From contig NC_081545.1 in the NCBI RefSeq assembly GCF_901000735.1, positions 16,852,304-16,916,303 of the forward strand: a stretch of 64,000 nt of DNA. The letters are read 5' to 3'. Shown in pieces: positions 22,150-34,117 of the stretch; position 1 is the first letter of the stretch, and each line of letters starts with the position of its first letter. The DNA is from Corylus avellana. Its lineage: Eukaryota; Streptophyta; Magnoliopsida; Fagales; Betulaceae. The notes below the pieces were generated by a model that saw nothing but the letters and a program-made list of their open reading frames with translations, was not told the DNA's origin and did no database searches. The position numbers were made by a program, and so were the translations under genes.

Positions 22150-23663
22150 TGATAAGCGCCGAATGTTGCACATTCAAGCCCCTTAATTTGCATATGTTAA
22201 TTCCTTAGCGTTGTTATTTGTTTGATTTTGTTTTGTTTTTGTGTTTTCAGGTTATAAATAAAGATGCAATTAATTCCATTCATTTTGGGCTTAAAAGCAC
22301 ACTTTGAGAAGACCTAGAAGATATGATTAAGCTTAACCAATCATGGTTAAGTTTAATCAAATAAAGGAAGAGATTAATTCGGAATTTCTCAAATTGGAGT
22401 CAAAATCGGATTGGATTCAATTTTGGATTCTGCATATGTCTCGGTATTTTGGCCATAACTTTCAGCTCAAATATCCGATTGAGGTGATTCAAGTGGCACT
22501 GGAAAGCTAACTCAAATTTATACAAATAATTGTGAAATAGCATTTTCCTAATTCGGAGCGCCGCATTGCCAAAATTGCCCCGAAAAATAGGAACGCAATT
22601 CTGGGCGAATCCTATTCCGATTTGGACTTAGGTTTTCTTTATCATAATTGGACTTGGACTTAAATCTCCGAAATTTATAGGATTCCTAGTGCTTCTAGGA
22701 CTCTCCTAAGCCCTATAAATAGGCCTCTAAGAATTGAGAAAGGACACACCGCTTCTAGAGCAAAATTCAGTAAAATAGTCTGTGGAGCTTAAGAGATCAT
22801 GAGCAGCTAAACCCCTTCGTGGGGTGTTGATGTAACCCTATCCAAGCACAATGGTTTGATTGTATTTAATTTCTAGATTTTCAATTTATGCATGTTGATT
22901 GTATAATTATGAGGATTGCTACAATTGATTTATGTTCTTAATTATTAAATGCAATTGTTCTTAAATTCCAAAATCAATATTTGTGAAATTCTTCTCTTGT
23001 CTTAGAAAGTATTTTACTTTTATTGATCTCAAATCATTCTTGTTTTCTGTGATTATGAGGATGATGGTTATACAATGGGTTTAATTGACATATGATCAAT
23101 AGGATTTGATAGGCCATGCCTAGGGAAGACGGATTGTACTACACCCTAGTTTAGTGTAATTTAGGTAGACAGTCCGTGCCAACCGAAGATGGGTTACACT
23201 TATTCATTGATTGTATGTATCCTGTTATAGAATTTGATAATTTATACCTAGGGAAGACGGGTCGTACCGCATCTTAGTGGTTAGGTGGACGATCCGTGCC
23301 AACCGAAGATAGATTATGCTTATTCTTTAATAAGGTAGTTTCTTGTTTATTTATAACATGCATAGAATGAATTTATGGGATTAATTATGATTAACCATTG
23401 TTGTGCGGATAGAGGTGAAGTCAATACCCTACTCTCTCTCTCTTATTTTAAATCTCTTTTATTTTCATGCACTTTAGTTTTTAAGCAAATCAAATCAAAA
23501 CCCCTTTTAATTAAGTTAACTTTGATCTTTTAATTTTGATAATTAAACCCTTGCAGTCCTTGAGGTTCGACACCCTCTCTATAGCCGTATCCTACAAAGA
23601 TTCGTCCTATTGCGAGTGGTTATTTTTATAATTGATATTTTTGGTCACAAAAATACCACATCA
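22150..23663 (+). repeat. 5' LTR of gypsy-type element 2
   Basis: It begins tgataagcgccgaatg and ends aaataccacatca. A TATA-like ctataaatag at 22713 is a plausible promoter. The middle contains paired aagacgg/gtccgtgccaaccgaag motifs. It is almost identical to 26745-28259. Confidence 0.93.
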
Positions 23664-23668
23664 ATTTT

Positions 23669-23686
23669 TGGCGCCGTTGCCGGGGA
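23669..23686 (+). other. Primer-binding site of gypsy-type element 2
   Basis: tggcgccgttgccgggga lies 5 bases inside the 5' LTR. This is the site known from Athila/Tat-type gypsy elements, usually assigned to tRNA-Asp. It would prime minus-strand DNA synthesis. Confidence 0.85.
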
Positions 23687-24069
23687 CTGCTTAACGGTTT
23701 TATTGTCACAATTTAAGGATTGATTTTAGCTTAATAATTCATTTTTCTGCAAATTTTAATTCTGTTTGTGTTTTGTTTTTGTTTTATTTTAGAATTTGCA
23801 AACAGGTCCGTAGCTGCCTTCACTGTGACTGCGATCGAGCGCAGGTCGCGTGCGATCGAGCGCATGTACGCACTCCACCTTTTGCACTCGATCCCTCCAC
23901 TCCTGTGCTCACACCTATCTGCGGCAGTAGGCTCGAGCGTACTCTGCCATGCGATCGAGCGCATTAGCAGTAGTCGGCTTCCAAATTTCCAGGGCACCTA
24001 AAGGCCGTTTGTGAGTTTTTATTTTTATTTTTCTGTTGTTATTTTATGTTAATTATATTAGTTTAGTTC

Positions 24070-25338
24070 ATGTGGGGAGGCATTCCAACACCCCATGGAC
24101 CATGTTCATATTGCTATAGTCCTTATCATCATATTAGAGATTGTCCTACAGCGGGACAATTTTCTAATTATTCTTATGAGCATATGAATAGACCGTTCTC
24201 TAGACCGGGGAATGGCCATTATTCTGATTCCTATAGCCCGGCGTGGAGCAACCAGTCTAATCTTTCGTGGCAAACTCAAGCTCCTGGGAATTATGCTCCA
24301 CAACGTCATGAACTGTACCATCAGGCATATCCTCAATTCAATGGTCAATCCTATTCTCCTTCATATCAAGCAAGTCCACAACAGATATACCAAACCGAAC
24401 CACCTCCTCCGATGGGTTCTGACTTTCAAGAATATCAAGAAGAGCCATCTCCCATCTACTAGCCTTCACAACAACAATACCAGGCCGCACCACCTCCCTC
24501 AGATTCTAATTTTGAGGCTCGGATACTAAAAATGATAAGTGAGCTAACGGGTGAGATAAAGCAGACGGTGAAATCTCAACAGGAACTTTATACTCCTCAA
24601 TTCTTCGCCGAGATAGACGCCAGGATGGAAGCTCATGTTGAACAAATCATCAACCACCTTAATAGGATGGAAGAAGAAGAGCTTCAAAGTCACCCGGTGG
24701 CCATTCCTGATGAAAACTACATGGAGGAAGAGAGTACTTTGTGTCATGAGCAAGCTATCACCACATTGAGGAGTGGAGAGGTGGTCGAAAACCACGTGGA
24801 AGAAAGGAAGGAGGAGCCAAAGGAGGAGCAAATTGAGGTCCCACAGGATCTACATCAGGAAAAAAACAAGGAAGCGAGCACTGAGGCTTCTTCACCATCA
24901 CCTCCTATTCCTGAGATGCCATATGAGCCTCGAGCCCCTATTCAAGGTAATCTGAAATCTTCATTTTTAGGGACAGATGACACTATCCCGGTCATTATTT
25001 CTTATGACTTACCAAGAGGCCAGGTGGGTAGTCTGTTAGGGCAGTTAGACGAGGAAAAAGAGACCATCGAGGTAGAAAAACTCCCCAAGTATTCTCCCCA
25101 TTTTATTCCAATTCATGATTCTTTTTCGGATGAGAAATTGTTTGGAAATACTCAGAAGGATCTACCTCGATATGCTGACGTTTGGAATTACCCATTTGTG
25201 GGTAAAATTTATTCTCTTTGGTCCAAGAGAAGAAAAGATTGGTGCTTCAAATTTAAACTTAAGGGTCCGAGAATACTGTGCGAATCAAGGATGTGGATTC
25301 CGTTGACTTGGCGGATTCCATATATTTTGACTAGATGA
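24070..25338 (+). pseudogene. Gag-like protein of gypsy-type element 2, one internal stop
   Basis: A single frame of 422 codons runs from 24070 to 25338, broken only by TAG at 24460-24462. It has a Cys/His-rich N-terminus (CSYCYSPYHHIRDC, a CX2C...HX4C spacing), and a Tyr/Gln/Pro-rich region. A coiled coil (EQIINHLNRMEEEELQ), the ITTLRSGEVVEN motif and a Glu-rich stretch follow. The end (PRYADVWNYPFVGKIYSLWS) may be a remnant of the junction to a lost polyprotein. It is homologous along its length to the pseudogene at 11292-12602. Because the LTRs are nearly identical, this single stop either arose very recently or was present in the source copy. Confidence 0.75.
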
Positions 25339-26744
25339 GTAAGTTTCATAAGATCGAGTGCAGGCCCTGTGCGCTCGACTCCTCATTCCACTAGGGCATA
25401 TGATCTCCATCCAGGTTTATTTTATCCATTGTTGCTTCATTCTTTGTTTATCTTTTTACAACAATGTGTGCACTTGATTGGTATTTGGTTGGAGTATCAC
25501 TTTGTTTTTCAGGACATGTGTTTTTGCATACAAGTTTGGGGGTATGATATGCCCACATCTGCTCATTCAGGTATTTCTGTACTCTTGATCTTATTCTTTA
25601 GTTCTATACATACATTGGGGACAATGTATGATTCAAGTTTGGGGGTATGGAAAAACAAAACACGGTCCATTTTTGTTGTTATGTCATTCTTAAGCATATG
25701 GTTGAGCTTTGATTTTGGTTTAAATTTCATTGATAGGCTTAAAGTTATGAACACATGATCATATGACTTAGGAATTTTGAGTCTTATTACTTACTTTTGG
25801 CAACATGAGATGCTTCTTGTTTCAATTTAAATCTATCTTGAGCACACTAGCACATGTCTGTGAGGTATGAATTTTGAGACCAATTATGTTTGTTTTCAAT
25901 ATCTTGAATTCTGTTGGGTGACATATTGGGTGAATAACTTTGGCATGCTATAAAAAAATAATAATAATAATAAATAAAATAAAATAAAAAAAAAATCAAG
26001 TTTGAATTTTTCGCTGAGTAACCGGACCCCTTGCCTCATTAAGCAGTGAGTGTTCGCGTCAAAAAGTGAAATTTTTGGGTTGATTAATAAAATGGCTAGC
26101 TTAGCTTCGTAGCCTTTTTGACTTGAGTTAGTAAGTCCTTAGGGGTGTCTTTACACCTAATGCCCTAAAGCCATTTGGTTTGGAAGATATTGGCCTAACA
26201 CTCGATACATGAGTCAACTAGAAAGCTTAAAGGAGCTAAGTATTACAAAGCCTTAAAAAAAAAAAAAAAAAAAAATGTATGCCTTGGTTGTTTCATTTGA
26301 TTTGAAGTCCAATAAATTCTGAGATGTTGATTCATACATATTGGAATTATTTTGAAGCCTCATGATTATGTGTTAGTTCACTTTGCACTAATTGAAATTT
26401 GTGTATCTCAATCTGCCATTTGTAAGTGATTTGACTTGTAAATTCCTGGGAATTTTGAAAATGAAGTTTATAATTTTAATCCTGCTAATGAATGAGAACC
26501 ATTATTTTTGTGATGCTTTATCCTTTTGAATAACATAATGATGACAATGTTTGTGGGTATCATTCCTGGAAAACTCTCACGAGACTTCACTCGTCCTCTA
26601 GGGAATGCCTAGGGGTTTAAAAGGCTTGTTGCATATGATAAATGCAATCGTACATCCCACGAAAGATGGACTTATCTTTTTATTTTTCAGTTTATTTTCT
26701 GTTTTGTATTGCTAAGGGACTAGCAATATGTAAGTTTGGGGGTG
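25339..26744 (+). other. 3' non-coding region of gypsy-type element 2
   Basis: The motif aagtttgggggt occurs three times (about 25531, 25638 and 26733), the last adjoining the 3' LTR as polypurine tract. A block at about 26580-26650 (ttcactcgtcctctagggaa, then aggggtttaaaaggcttgtt) has a close inverse-strand counterpart at 8575-8660 in gypsy-type element 1. A-rich runs lie at 25955-26000 and 26255-26275. Small reading frames here have no support. Confidence 0.7.
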
Positions 26745-28259
26745 TGATAAGCGCCGAATGTTGCACATTCAAGCCCCTTAATTTGCATATGTTAATTCCT
26801 TAGCGTTGTTATTTGTTTGATTTTGTTTTGTTTTTGTGTTTTCAGGTTATAAATAAAGATGCAATTAATTCCATTCATTTTGGGCTTAAAAGCACACTTT
26901 GAGAAGACCTAGAAGATATGATTAAGCTTAACCAATCATGGTTAAGTTTAATCAAATAAAGGAAGAGATTAATTCGGAATTTCTCAAATTGGAGTCAAAA
27001 TCGGATTGGATTCAATTTTGGATTCTGCATATGTCTCGGTATTTTGGCCATAACTTTCAGCTCAAATATCCGATTGAGGTGATTCAAGTGGCACTGGAAA
27101 GCTAACTCAAATTTATACAAATAATTGTGAAATAGCATTTTCCTAATTCGGAGCGCCGCATTGCCAAAATTTCCCCGAAAAATAGGAACGCAATTCTGGG
27201 CGAATCCTATTCCGATTTGGACTTAGGTTTTCTTTATCATAATTGGACTTGGACTTAAATCTCCGAAATTTATAGGATTCCTAGTGCTTCTAGGACTCTC
27301 CTAAGCCCTATAAATAGGCCTCTAAGAATTGAGAAAGGACACACCGCTTCTAGAGCAAAATTCAGTAAAATAGTCTGTGGAGCTTAAGAGATCATGAGCA
27401 GCTAAACCCCTTCGTGGGGTGTTGATGTAACCCTATCCAAGCACAATGGTTTGATTGTATTTAATTTCTAGATTTTCAATTTATGCATGTTGATTGTATA
27501 ATTATGAGGATTGCTACAATTGATTTATGTTCTTAATTATTAAATGCAATTGTTCTTAAATTCCAAAATCAATATTTGTGAAATTCTTCTCTTGTCTTAG
27601 AAAGTATTTTACTTTTATTGATCTCAAATCATTCTTGTTTTCTGTGATTATGAGGATGATGGTTATACAATGGGTTTAATTGACATATGATCAATAGGAT
27701 TTGATAGGCCATGCCTAGGGAAGACGGATTGTACTACACCTTAGTTTAGTGTAATTTAGGTAGACAGTCCGTGCCAACCGAAGATGGGTTACACTTATTC
27801 ATTGATTGTATGTATCCTGTTAAAGAATTTGATAATTTATACCTAGGGAAGACGGGTCGTACCGCATCTTAGTGGTTAGGTGGACGATCCGTGCCAACCG
27901 AAGATAGATTATGCTTATTCTTTAATAAGGTAGTTTCTTGTTTATTTATAACATGCATATAATGAATTTATGGGATTAATTATGATTAACCATTGTTGTG
28001 CGGATAGAGGTGAAGTCAATACCCTACTCTCTCTCTCTCTATTTTAAATCTCTTTTATTTTCATGCACTTTAGTTTTTAAGCAAATCAAATCAAAACCCA
28101 TTTTAATTAAGTTAACTTTGATCTTTTAATTTTGATAATTAAACCCCTGCAGTCCTTGAGGTTCGACACCCTCTCTATAGCCGTATCCTACAAAGATTCG
28201 TCCTATTGCGAGTGGTTATTTTTATAATTGATATTTTTGGTCACAAAAATACCACATCA
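26745..28259 (+). repeat. 3' LTR of gypsy-type element 2
   Basis: Same ends as the 5' LTR (tgataagcg...ccacatca), directly preceded by gtaagtttgggggtg. It is followed by the target duplication accac and the resumed hAT transposase frame. Confidence 0.93.
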
Positions 28260-28404
28260 ACCACCTTATATGACACTCTTTGACAAGAGGTCCACATATC
28301 GGTGGTGATGTTCACCTTGTCAACCAATTTCAAAAGTGTTCTTAGCTTCCTTTTTTCATTTTGGTAAATGGCAATGCAGTCATTTCTAACAGTTGCACGG
28401 CTTT

Positions 28405-28436
<32 letters not shown>

Positions 28437-29042
28437 CCAGTGGGGTGTGTAGGCCTTCATGAACTTATTAAAAAGTTCATGCTCCATCATATTAAAAGGG
28501 TACTCGTGAAGTAGCACCATATGGGCAGTAAGTTCCCTAACCCTACCCTCTTTGTAACTAAAAGTTGTCAGACTTCCCACACCATCATGATCACTGCTAG
28601 GCTCAAATGACAAAGTATTTTGCTTTTTAGTGCTATTAAACTCCACATATCTAACACATGAAGTTAAATGCCTATTTAGGATTGAAGTAGTACTAGATAT
28701 TCCAACAGTAAACAATCTCTTACACCAATTGCATTGTGATTTTTTAACTCCCCCTATTGTAACCGAAACAAAGTCATTCCAGACTTTGGAAGTCTATTGC
28801 CTTTCCTTCTTTTGATATTGTCCATTCTCACTAAGGCCACTTCCATCCCCATCCCTATCACCAGCCCCAGCCCCAACCTCATCCCCACCAACAGCAGGAG
28901 AAATAGTGTTAACAGGTTGGGTTGGTTTATTTTCAGTGCTACCAGAGTCAACAGATCCAGGTGTAGGGATCACAGTAAGTGTATCATCATCTACATCAAC
29001 TTCAATATCTTCCAATTCCATAGACTGACTCGTATTCTCCAT

Positions 29043-31785
29043 AACTGTTACTTAAAAAATTTAATTGATGATTAACTTCTAGCTTTCTATTTTCAAACAT
29101 GGCAGATTTTTAACTAACATAAATAATTGTTGAGTAATAGAATCATAGATAAACATAGCACAAAAAGGTAGAGAATCACGAGTTCTAACATAACAAATAA
29201 TTTTAATCAATTCATTTTATAAATTCAGAATCATAGATAAGCAGCAAAAATTTTAACAGAACAGAATCATAGTTCTACTTCTAACAGAGCAATTCATGTT
29301 AACAGAATTAGAATCATAGATCATAGTTCTAACACTAAACATAATCAAATTCATAGTTCTAACATTAGTAAAATAGTAACATAGTAACATAACAATTTAA
29401 CATAGTAACATCACAATTTAACATAGCAAGTTTTTTTAAAAACCTCAAAGCTCAAGCAATTTCCAAAAGCCAATTGGGATTGTAGCTTGCAAATTCGATA
29501 GACCTTCCTCCTTGAAATTATGAAATTAGCAACATTAGTTTACCAAATTTTCAAACAGTCAAAACATAATAAATGGAATAAATAAAAAAAACTTGCCAAA
29601 ATTGAAATAGTTAGGAACTAAGGTTCGGGAGAAAAACATAACTTAAATGCAGAAGAGACTAAGAGAGGCTCTTCAGATTCTCATAACTTTTTCTCTTGTT
29701 AGCAAGAAGCCAGAGCAAACAAGTTCAAACAACTTATTCAACTGAACAACCAGAGTAACTTGCATACATCCTAGGTTCATAGTCGAGTATAAAAGTGGGA
29801 TGGGGAGGATTTGGGAATGAATAAAAAAATAAACCTATGATGACAGAACTCCTAGTACTCAATTGTCATTTCTGTCACAGTCAAATCAAGAGCCATCATG
29901 TTTGTCTCTGTCGTCAGTATGAGCTAGGGCTTGGAGAAGATAACCTGCCAGAAGACAACAACCAAAATGTTACACAACAGTTGAATGAACAGAATTACAG
30001 AAATAAACAATTGAAAGAACACAAAAAAAAAATGGGGATTTGTCGGCGAGATTGGATGGTATAGGAGAAAAATTAGTATCCTCTTCTGGTTCGAGATGGC
30101 AGCGAGTCACGCGATATCTGAAGAGAGTCTGCTTAGAATGCCATTAGATGAAAATCAGATGATCCATCAACGGCTCGATTGAGAATCTAAAAGGAACGGG
30201 TTGTTAGGAGGGGATTGAGAAGGATTGAATGCGAGCATTCAACTCCCCAACGATGATGGGAGATGCATTGAATGCTCGCAGCAACTTGCATTCAATGGAT
30301 CATCTTTCTCTCTCACCATCACCCTAGTAAACCTAATCTAGCCCTTAAAACAGTCCGTCAAACGAGTCTTTGGTAGTGGTAACTGGAAAGACTGGAATGG
30401 AAGGGAGAGATACAGAGCGACAAGGGTGAGTGAGAGTGACGAGGGTCAGGAGTTCGTGGTTTCTGCCTTTCTGGTTTGTTTTACAAACTTAATTAGACGT
30501 TTGGTTTCAATCCCAGAATCCCAGCCGTTAGATTTGCGAAAATATCAAAAAATTTAATAAATGAACGACTGGATTTGGAGAGAGAATTAGTTAAATCGAT
30601 TTGGGCGTGCCGCATGTCGAAACCTTTAGTTTACCAAAACATTATTCACATGCGGCCGTTTGTAATTGAATCTAGTGTGCTTATTTAATAGTCTGTGGAT
30701 TCTATAAATCTTTTCAAAATTTAATTTCACTCGTTAGATCAAATCACTCAGGGCATGCTTACGGAGCTTGCGATACACCATATAACTCCCACGCGATTTA
30801 ATTGATTACAGCTATCTTCCATTAAACCCATCCAACGGCCAATATTTCATCAACAAATTTGGAGGGCTGAGACGGCTTGTGGTCATACCGAGACGACTGT
30901 TACACTGTCAGTCTCAATGACCGTGCGTGCATGTGAGCTTACAACCGTTGATGAATTCTTTCGAGTGCAAGATTGATTTTAAGCCGTTCGATCATCTCAA
31001 CCAGGGGAAGCTTACGAAAATTAGGATACACCAAATAAATCCTACGCGAGAAAATGGTCAGTAGCTGGCGTCCACTATATGCATCCAATGGCTTAGATGA
31101 AATCAAAAAAATTTGGACGGTTGTCGTCCATTGCTTGCAAACCAAGAGTCTTGACGCGTTGTCAGACTCATAGACAGTGCATGCGTGCATCTGTGCGTGC
31201 GTGCGTGGGGTAGATTTCCGAGACTGAGTGTATCGTCCGTGTGTGTGTGTTGGTGAAACCGGTTCCATACGTTATCCAATAAATAATCTTGACCATTTAT
31301 TTTGATCTTTATTTTATCATTCAATCAAGGATGTTTGATTAGTGTGCTCATAGTGTCATGTGCAACACCATATAACTCTCACGTTCGTAATGGATTACAG
31401 CTGTATTCCATTTACTAAATCCAACGGCTTGGATTAAATCAAATTAAATCGGACGGCTATGATTAAATGTCTAAAATTTCAAAAATTCAAATAATCAAAA
31501 TAATCTAGTATGGGTAATTTTAGGTGAGCTCGCATCTTTAGTTATCCAATAAATGATCTAAACCGTTAAAATTAAATACAAATTTGTATCAATTAAATCT
31601 CAACCGTTTAATTAACTAAAGTACTAAAGAAACCGTGTGTGCATAGTATTACATAGTTATTATTATGAATATGATAAAAATTATTATATATTATTATTAT
31701 ATAATAATATATAATTATTATTATTATTATTTTAATAATAATTAATTAATTACTATTATTATTATTTTTTTTTTTTAACTAATTA
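29043..31785. other. hAT interior upstream of transposase, non-coding
   Basis: No gene is supported. The region should hold the hAT promoter and 5' leader. From about 30740 to 31650 there are three or four diverged repeats of 250-330 bp, marked by acaccatataactc.cacg, tgattacagctat.ttccatt and atccaacggc. Short reading frames near 29837 and 31268 show no domain. Confidence 0.5.
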
Positions 31786-31913
31786 ATTGAACATTGGACA
31801 TTAAACCTATCAATAATAGCATAGTCTATACTCTATACAATGTTAGTTATATACTTATATTATACCCTTGATCTTAATTAATTAATTGTACACACAATGA
31901 ACCTATGAATATA

Positions 31914-31944
<31 letters not shown>

Positions 31945-32116
31945 TTATTAGTATTATTTTTAACTTATGAATTGGACATTGGACATTAAACCTATAAATA
32001 ATAACATAGTCTATACTCTATACAATGTTAGTTATATACTTATACTACACCCTTAAATCTTAATTAATTAATTGTACACACATTAATTGAACCTATGAAT
32101 ATGATTATTATTATTA

Positions 32117-32345
32117 GGGGAAACTTCACTGAGGGCCCCCAAACTTCCACTCATTTTGAAATACTCCCCCTAAACTTTAAAATCTCTCAATTTAGTCCCT
32201 CTGAATTTTCAATTGCTCTCAATTTGGGCCCCTCCATCTAAATCAATCATTAACCCCAAACAGAAAATGAAACACGTGACCTGCAAGTGACTTTTTTCAC
32301 AGGAACTACCCATTATACCCTCATACTCCCTCACCCTTACTAACT
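32117..32345. repeat. Left terminal inverted repeat of MULE 2
   Basis: About 230 bp, matching the inverse of 39430-39657, including a ctgcaagtgactttttt...cac block and an aacacgtgacctgca segment. The leader of the GRF gene starts just beyond it, so the terminal repeat may supply its promoter. That last point is inference. Confidence 0.88.
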
Positions 32346-32443
32346 CATGTCCAAGAGAAGCCCACTCGATTTGCCGGCCAAAATCCCACTCGAAGATGCA
32401 CTCCAACACTGACGGGCGACCCACATGAAGAACCACTGCAAAT

Positions 32444-33141
32444 TTGAGCAAATCGCAACCGCAAAACAAATGTTCTGCAGCAGTTGAAGACCACGACCTA
32501 CACTCGTTCTCCTCTGCCAGCAACGAGTGCAAGACGGTGAAGGAGTCCTACGGTTACGACAGTGAAAGATGGAGCACTCCGAGGGAGGTAAGTGATTCAG
32601 GATTGAGCCATCCGATTTGCAAATGTGTGAGCAAAACAATGATCAAAATAGTTTCCACAACTAAAAATAATGGCAAGAGGTTTTATGCGTGTGTAAATTA
32701 TATGGTAAGTTTATGGTTTAGGAATTTTATTTGAACAGAAATATAATTTTTACTATTTTAGTAATGGGTTAAACCCTAATTTGTGTGATTATACAGAATG
32801 AAAAAAATTGTGGTTGCAATTTTTTTAAATGGGTTGAATCAGACATTTTTGTGTGCTGTGATCGAGTGATGTCGATGTTGATGGAGTGGCAGCAGGATTT
32901 GAAGTCTGAAAGGGCAACGGAAGTCTTCAAATGCAAGATTGAAATTGCTCAGATCAAGTCGAAAATGGAAGTTGATGCTGCTAATTTCGCACTTAAACTT
33001 GAAAGGCAGAAGAATAAGTATCACGGCTTGCAACTGAAGTTCCAAGTTGCACTTGCATGTTGTTTGTGTCTTGTTGCTGTAATGATGTTTTATCTACTTT
33101 CTTCTAATGGACTTGCATCAAAGCTGAGGTTGACTAGATGA
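32444..33141 (+). CDS. GRF-type zinc-finger protein with C-terminal membrane segment
   Basis: Two exons, 32444-32704 and 32797-33141, encode 201 residues. The donor is atg|gtaagt and the acceptor atacag|aat, and the join keeps the frame. The GRF zinc finger spans the junction: ICKCVSKTMIK, then NNGKRFYACVNY, then CGCNFFKWVE. This gives the CXC...C...C plus FKW pattern of that family. A Lys/Glu-rich probable coiled coil follows (ERATEVFKCKIEIAQIK), then a hydrophobic segment near the end (VALACCLCLVAVMMFYLL). Many small plant proteins have exactly this layout. Their function is mostly unknown, and GRF fingers are thought to bind nucleic acid. It lies inside MULE 2, divergent from the transposase, and has no stop or frame break. 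The start is the first ATG in frame and could lie further downstream. Confidence 0.7.
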
Positions 33142-33734
33142 AGAAGACAATTGAATTTGCATGTTTTTTGTTGTCGTCATTTGTTAATCCAATCCAACTG
33201 CTATCAAACTTGTAGTTATCTTTTATTTTGTAATGTCTTTTGTATGAATTTTGTTGAATTTGGAATATTTGGAATGTTTTGGAATGCTTTGTTGAATTTT
33301 GTTGGTACAATTTGACAAGCTATTTTTGGGATTTGTTCAAAGAATTGAGTCCTCTATTGAATTTGATATCTGTCAATTTCAACAATGGAGAATTTCACAA
33401 GTTGAGTATAAAGTTTGTAACATGCTCGTAAACCCATAATTTTAAATGACAATAACAAGTGAATAACCTATAACAACCAACCTAAAATTAAAGAATGCTT
33501 GGATAGAAAATGACCCAAGCATCTCAAAAATAAAATATTGAAGTTGGCCTGGATGCTTATCAGAGTCCAACACTCACAAATAGATTGCATTATATTCTAT
33601 GAGAGTTTCCAATCATGGGAAACATGCATGACAACTTATCTTTAGCTATAAAAGGGTATATCATCAAAACAAGCTCAAAAAAACCCGAATATGGACACAC
33701 TACATGCATATGAACATCATGGCTTCTAGGCCAT

Positions 33735-34082
33735 GATGCAATTCTACTAAGCAACTTCTCAATCATCCACCTAGTCAACAATTTCAGCATAATAGTTACA
33801 TAATGGTGAATCCACAAGTCACGTAGTTTCTAAATGTTCCCAAAAGTATACATGACCACCATTTTCACTTCATCCATTACAATGTTTACAAAATATAAAT
33901 ACAACTATGATGCAATTCCACTAAGCAACTTCTCAATCATCTAACTAGTCAACAATTTCAGCATAATAGTTACATAATGGTGAATCCACAAGTCACATAG
34001 TTTCTAAATCTTCCCAAAAGTATACATGACCACCATTTTCACTTCATCCATTACAATGTTTATAAAACATAAATACAACTAT
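33735..34082. repeat. 174-bp tandem duplication in MULE 2
   Basis: Copies start at 33735 and 33909 with gatgcaattc.actaagcaac and differ at few positions. They lie between the GRF gene and the 3' end of the transposase pseudogene and have no coding content. Confidence 0.88.
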
Positions 34083-34117
34083 GAGGCGGTCAAACACAAA
34101 AAGTTGACAACAAGAAG

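Larger units (their letters stand above)
22150..28259 (+). mobile_element. Young non-autonomous gypsy-type LTR retrotransposon 2
   Basis: LTRs 22150-23663 and 26745-28259 (about 1,515 bp each) are nearly identical: I count about seven substitutions plus a change in a CT repeat. The target duplication is accac (22145-22149, 28260-28264). The primer-binding site tggcgccgttgccgggga lies at 23669, and a purine-rich aagtttgggggtg abuts the 3' LTR. The 3.1-kb interior encodes only a Gag-like protein. There is no protease, reverse transcriptase or integrase. It splits the hAT transposase between TTDMW...SYKVV and VTCH. Confidence 0.93.
20741..29042 (-). pseudogene. hAT transposase, interrupted by a gypsy-type element and frame lesions
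   Basis: Minus-strand pieces are in hAT order. A Ser/acid-rich N-terminus (29042-28794) is followed by a BED zinc finger (VWNDFV...QCNWCKRLF...HLTSC) at 28790-28640. ELTAHMVLLHEYPFNMMEH and VNITTDMW come next, reaching the gypsy insertion at 28260. Beyond it lie VTCH, NFCNVPPPHFGVV and HTITIDNA (22140-21960), then LFHVRCCAHITNLLVQSG. The 318-residue C-terminus (21697-20741) carries the dimerisation motif (DALAWWKCNALKYRILSRMA, VASESSFSASGRVI). Lesions are a stop after the N-terminus, a stop after IDNA, an A-run insertion near 28410 and at least two frame changes. It is probably inactive. Confidence 0.85.

Noticed and set aside
31103..31324. Minus-strand frames near 31 kb
   Set aside because: They lie in diverged non-coding repeats of the hAT interior and contain tgtgtg repeats, with no domain.
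32209..32639. Two minus-strand frames of about 100 codons at the left end of MULE 2
   Set aside because: They lie in the terminal repeat and antisense to the GRF gene exon, with no domain.
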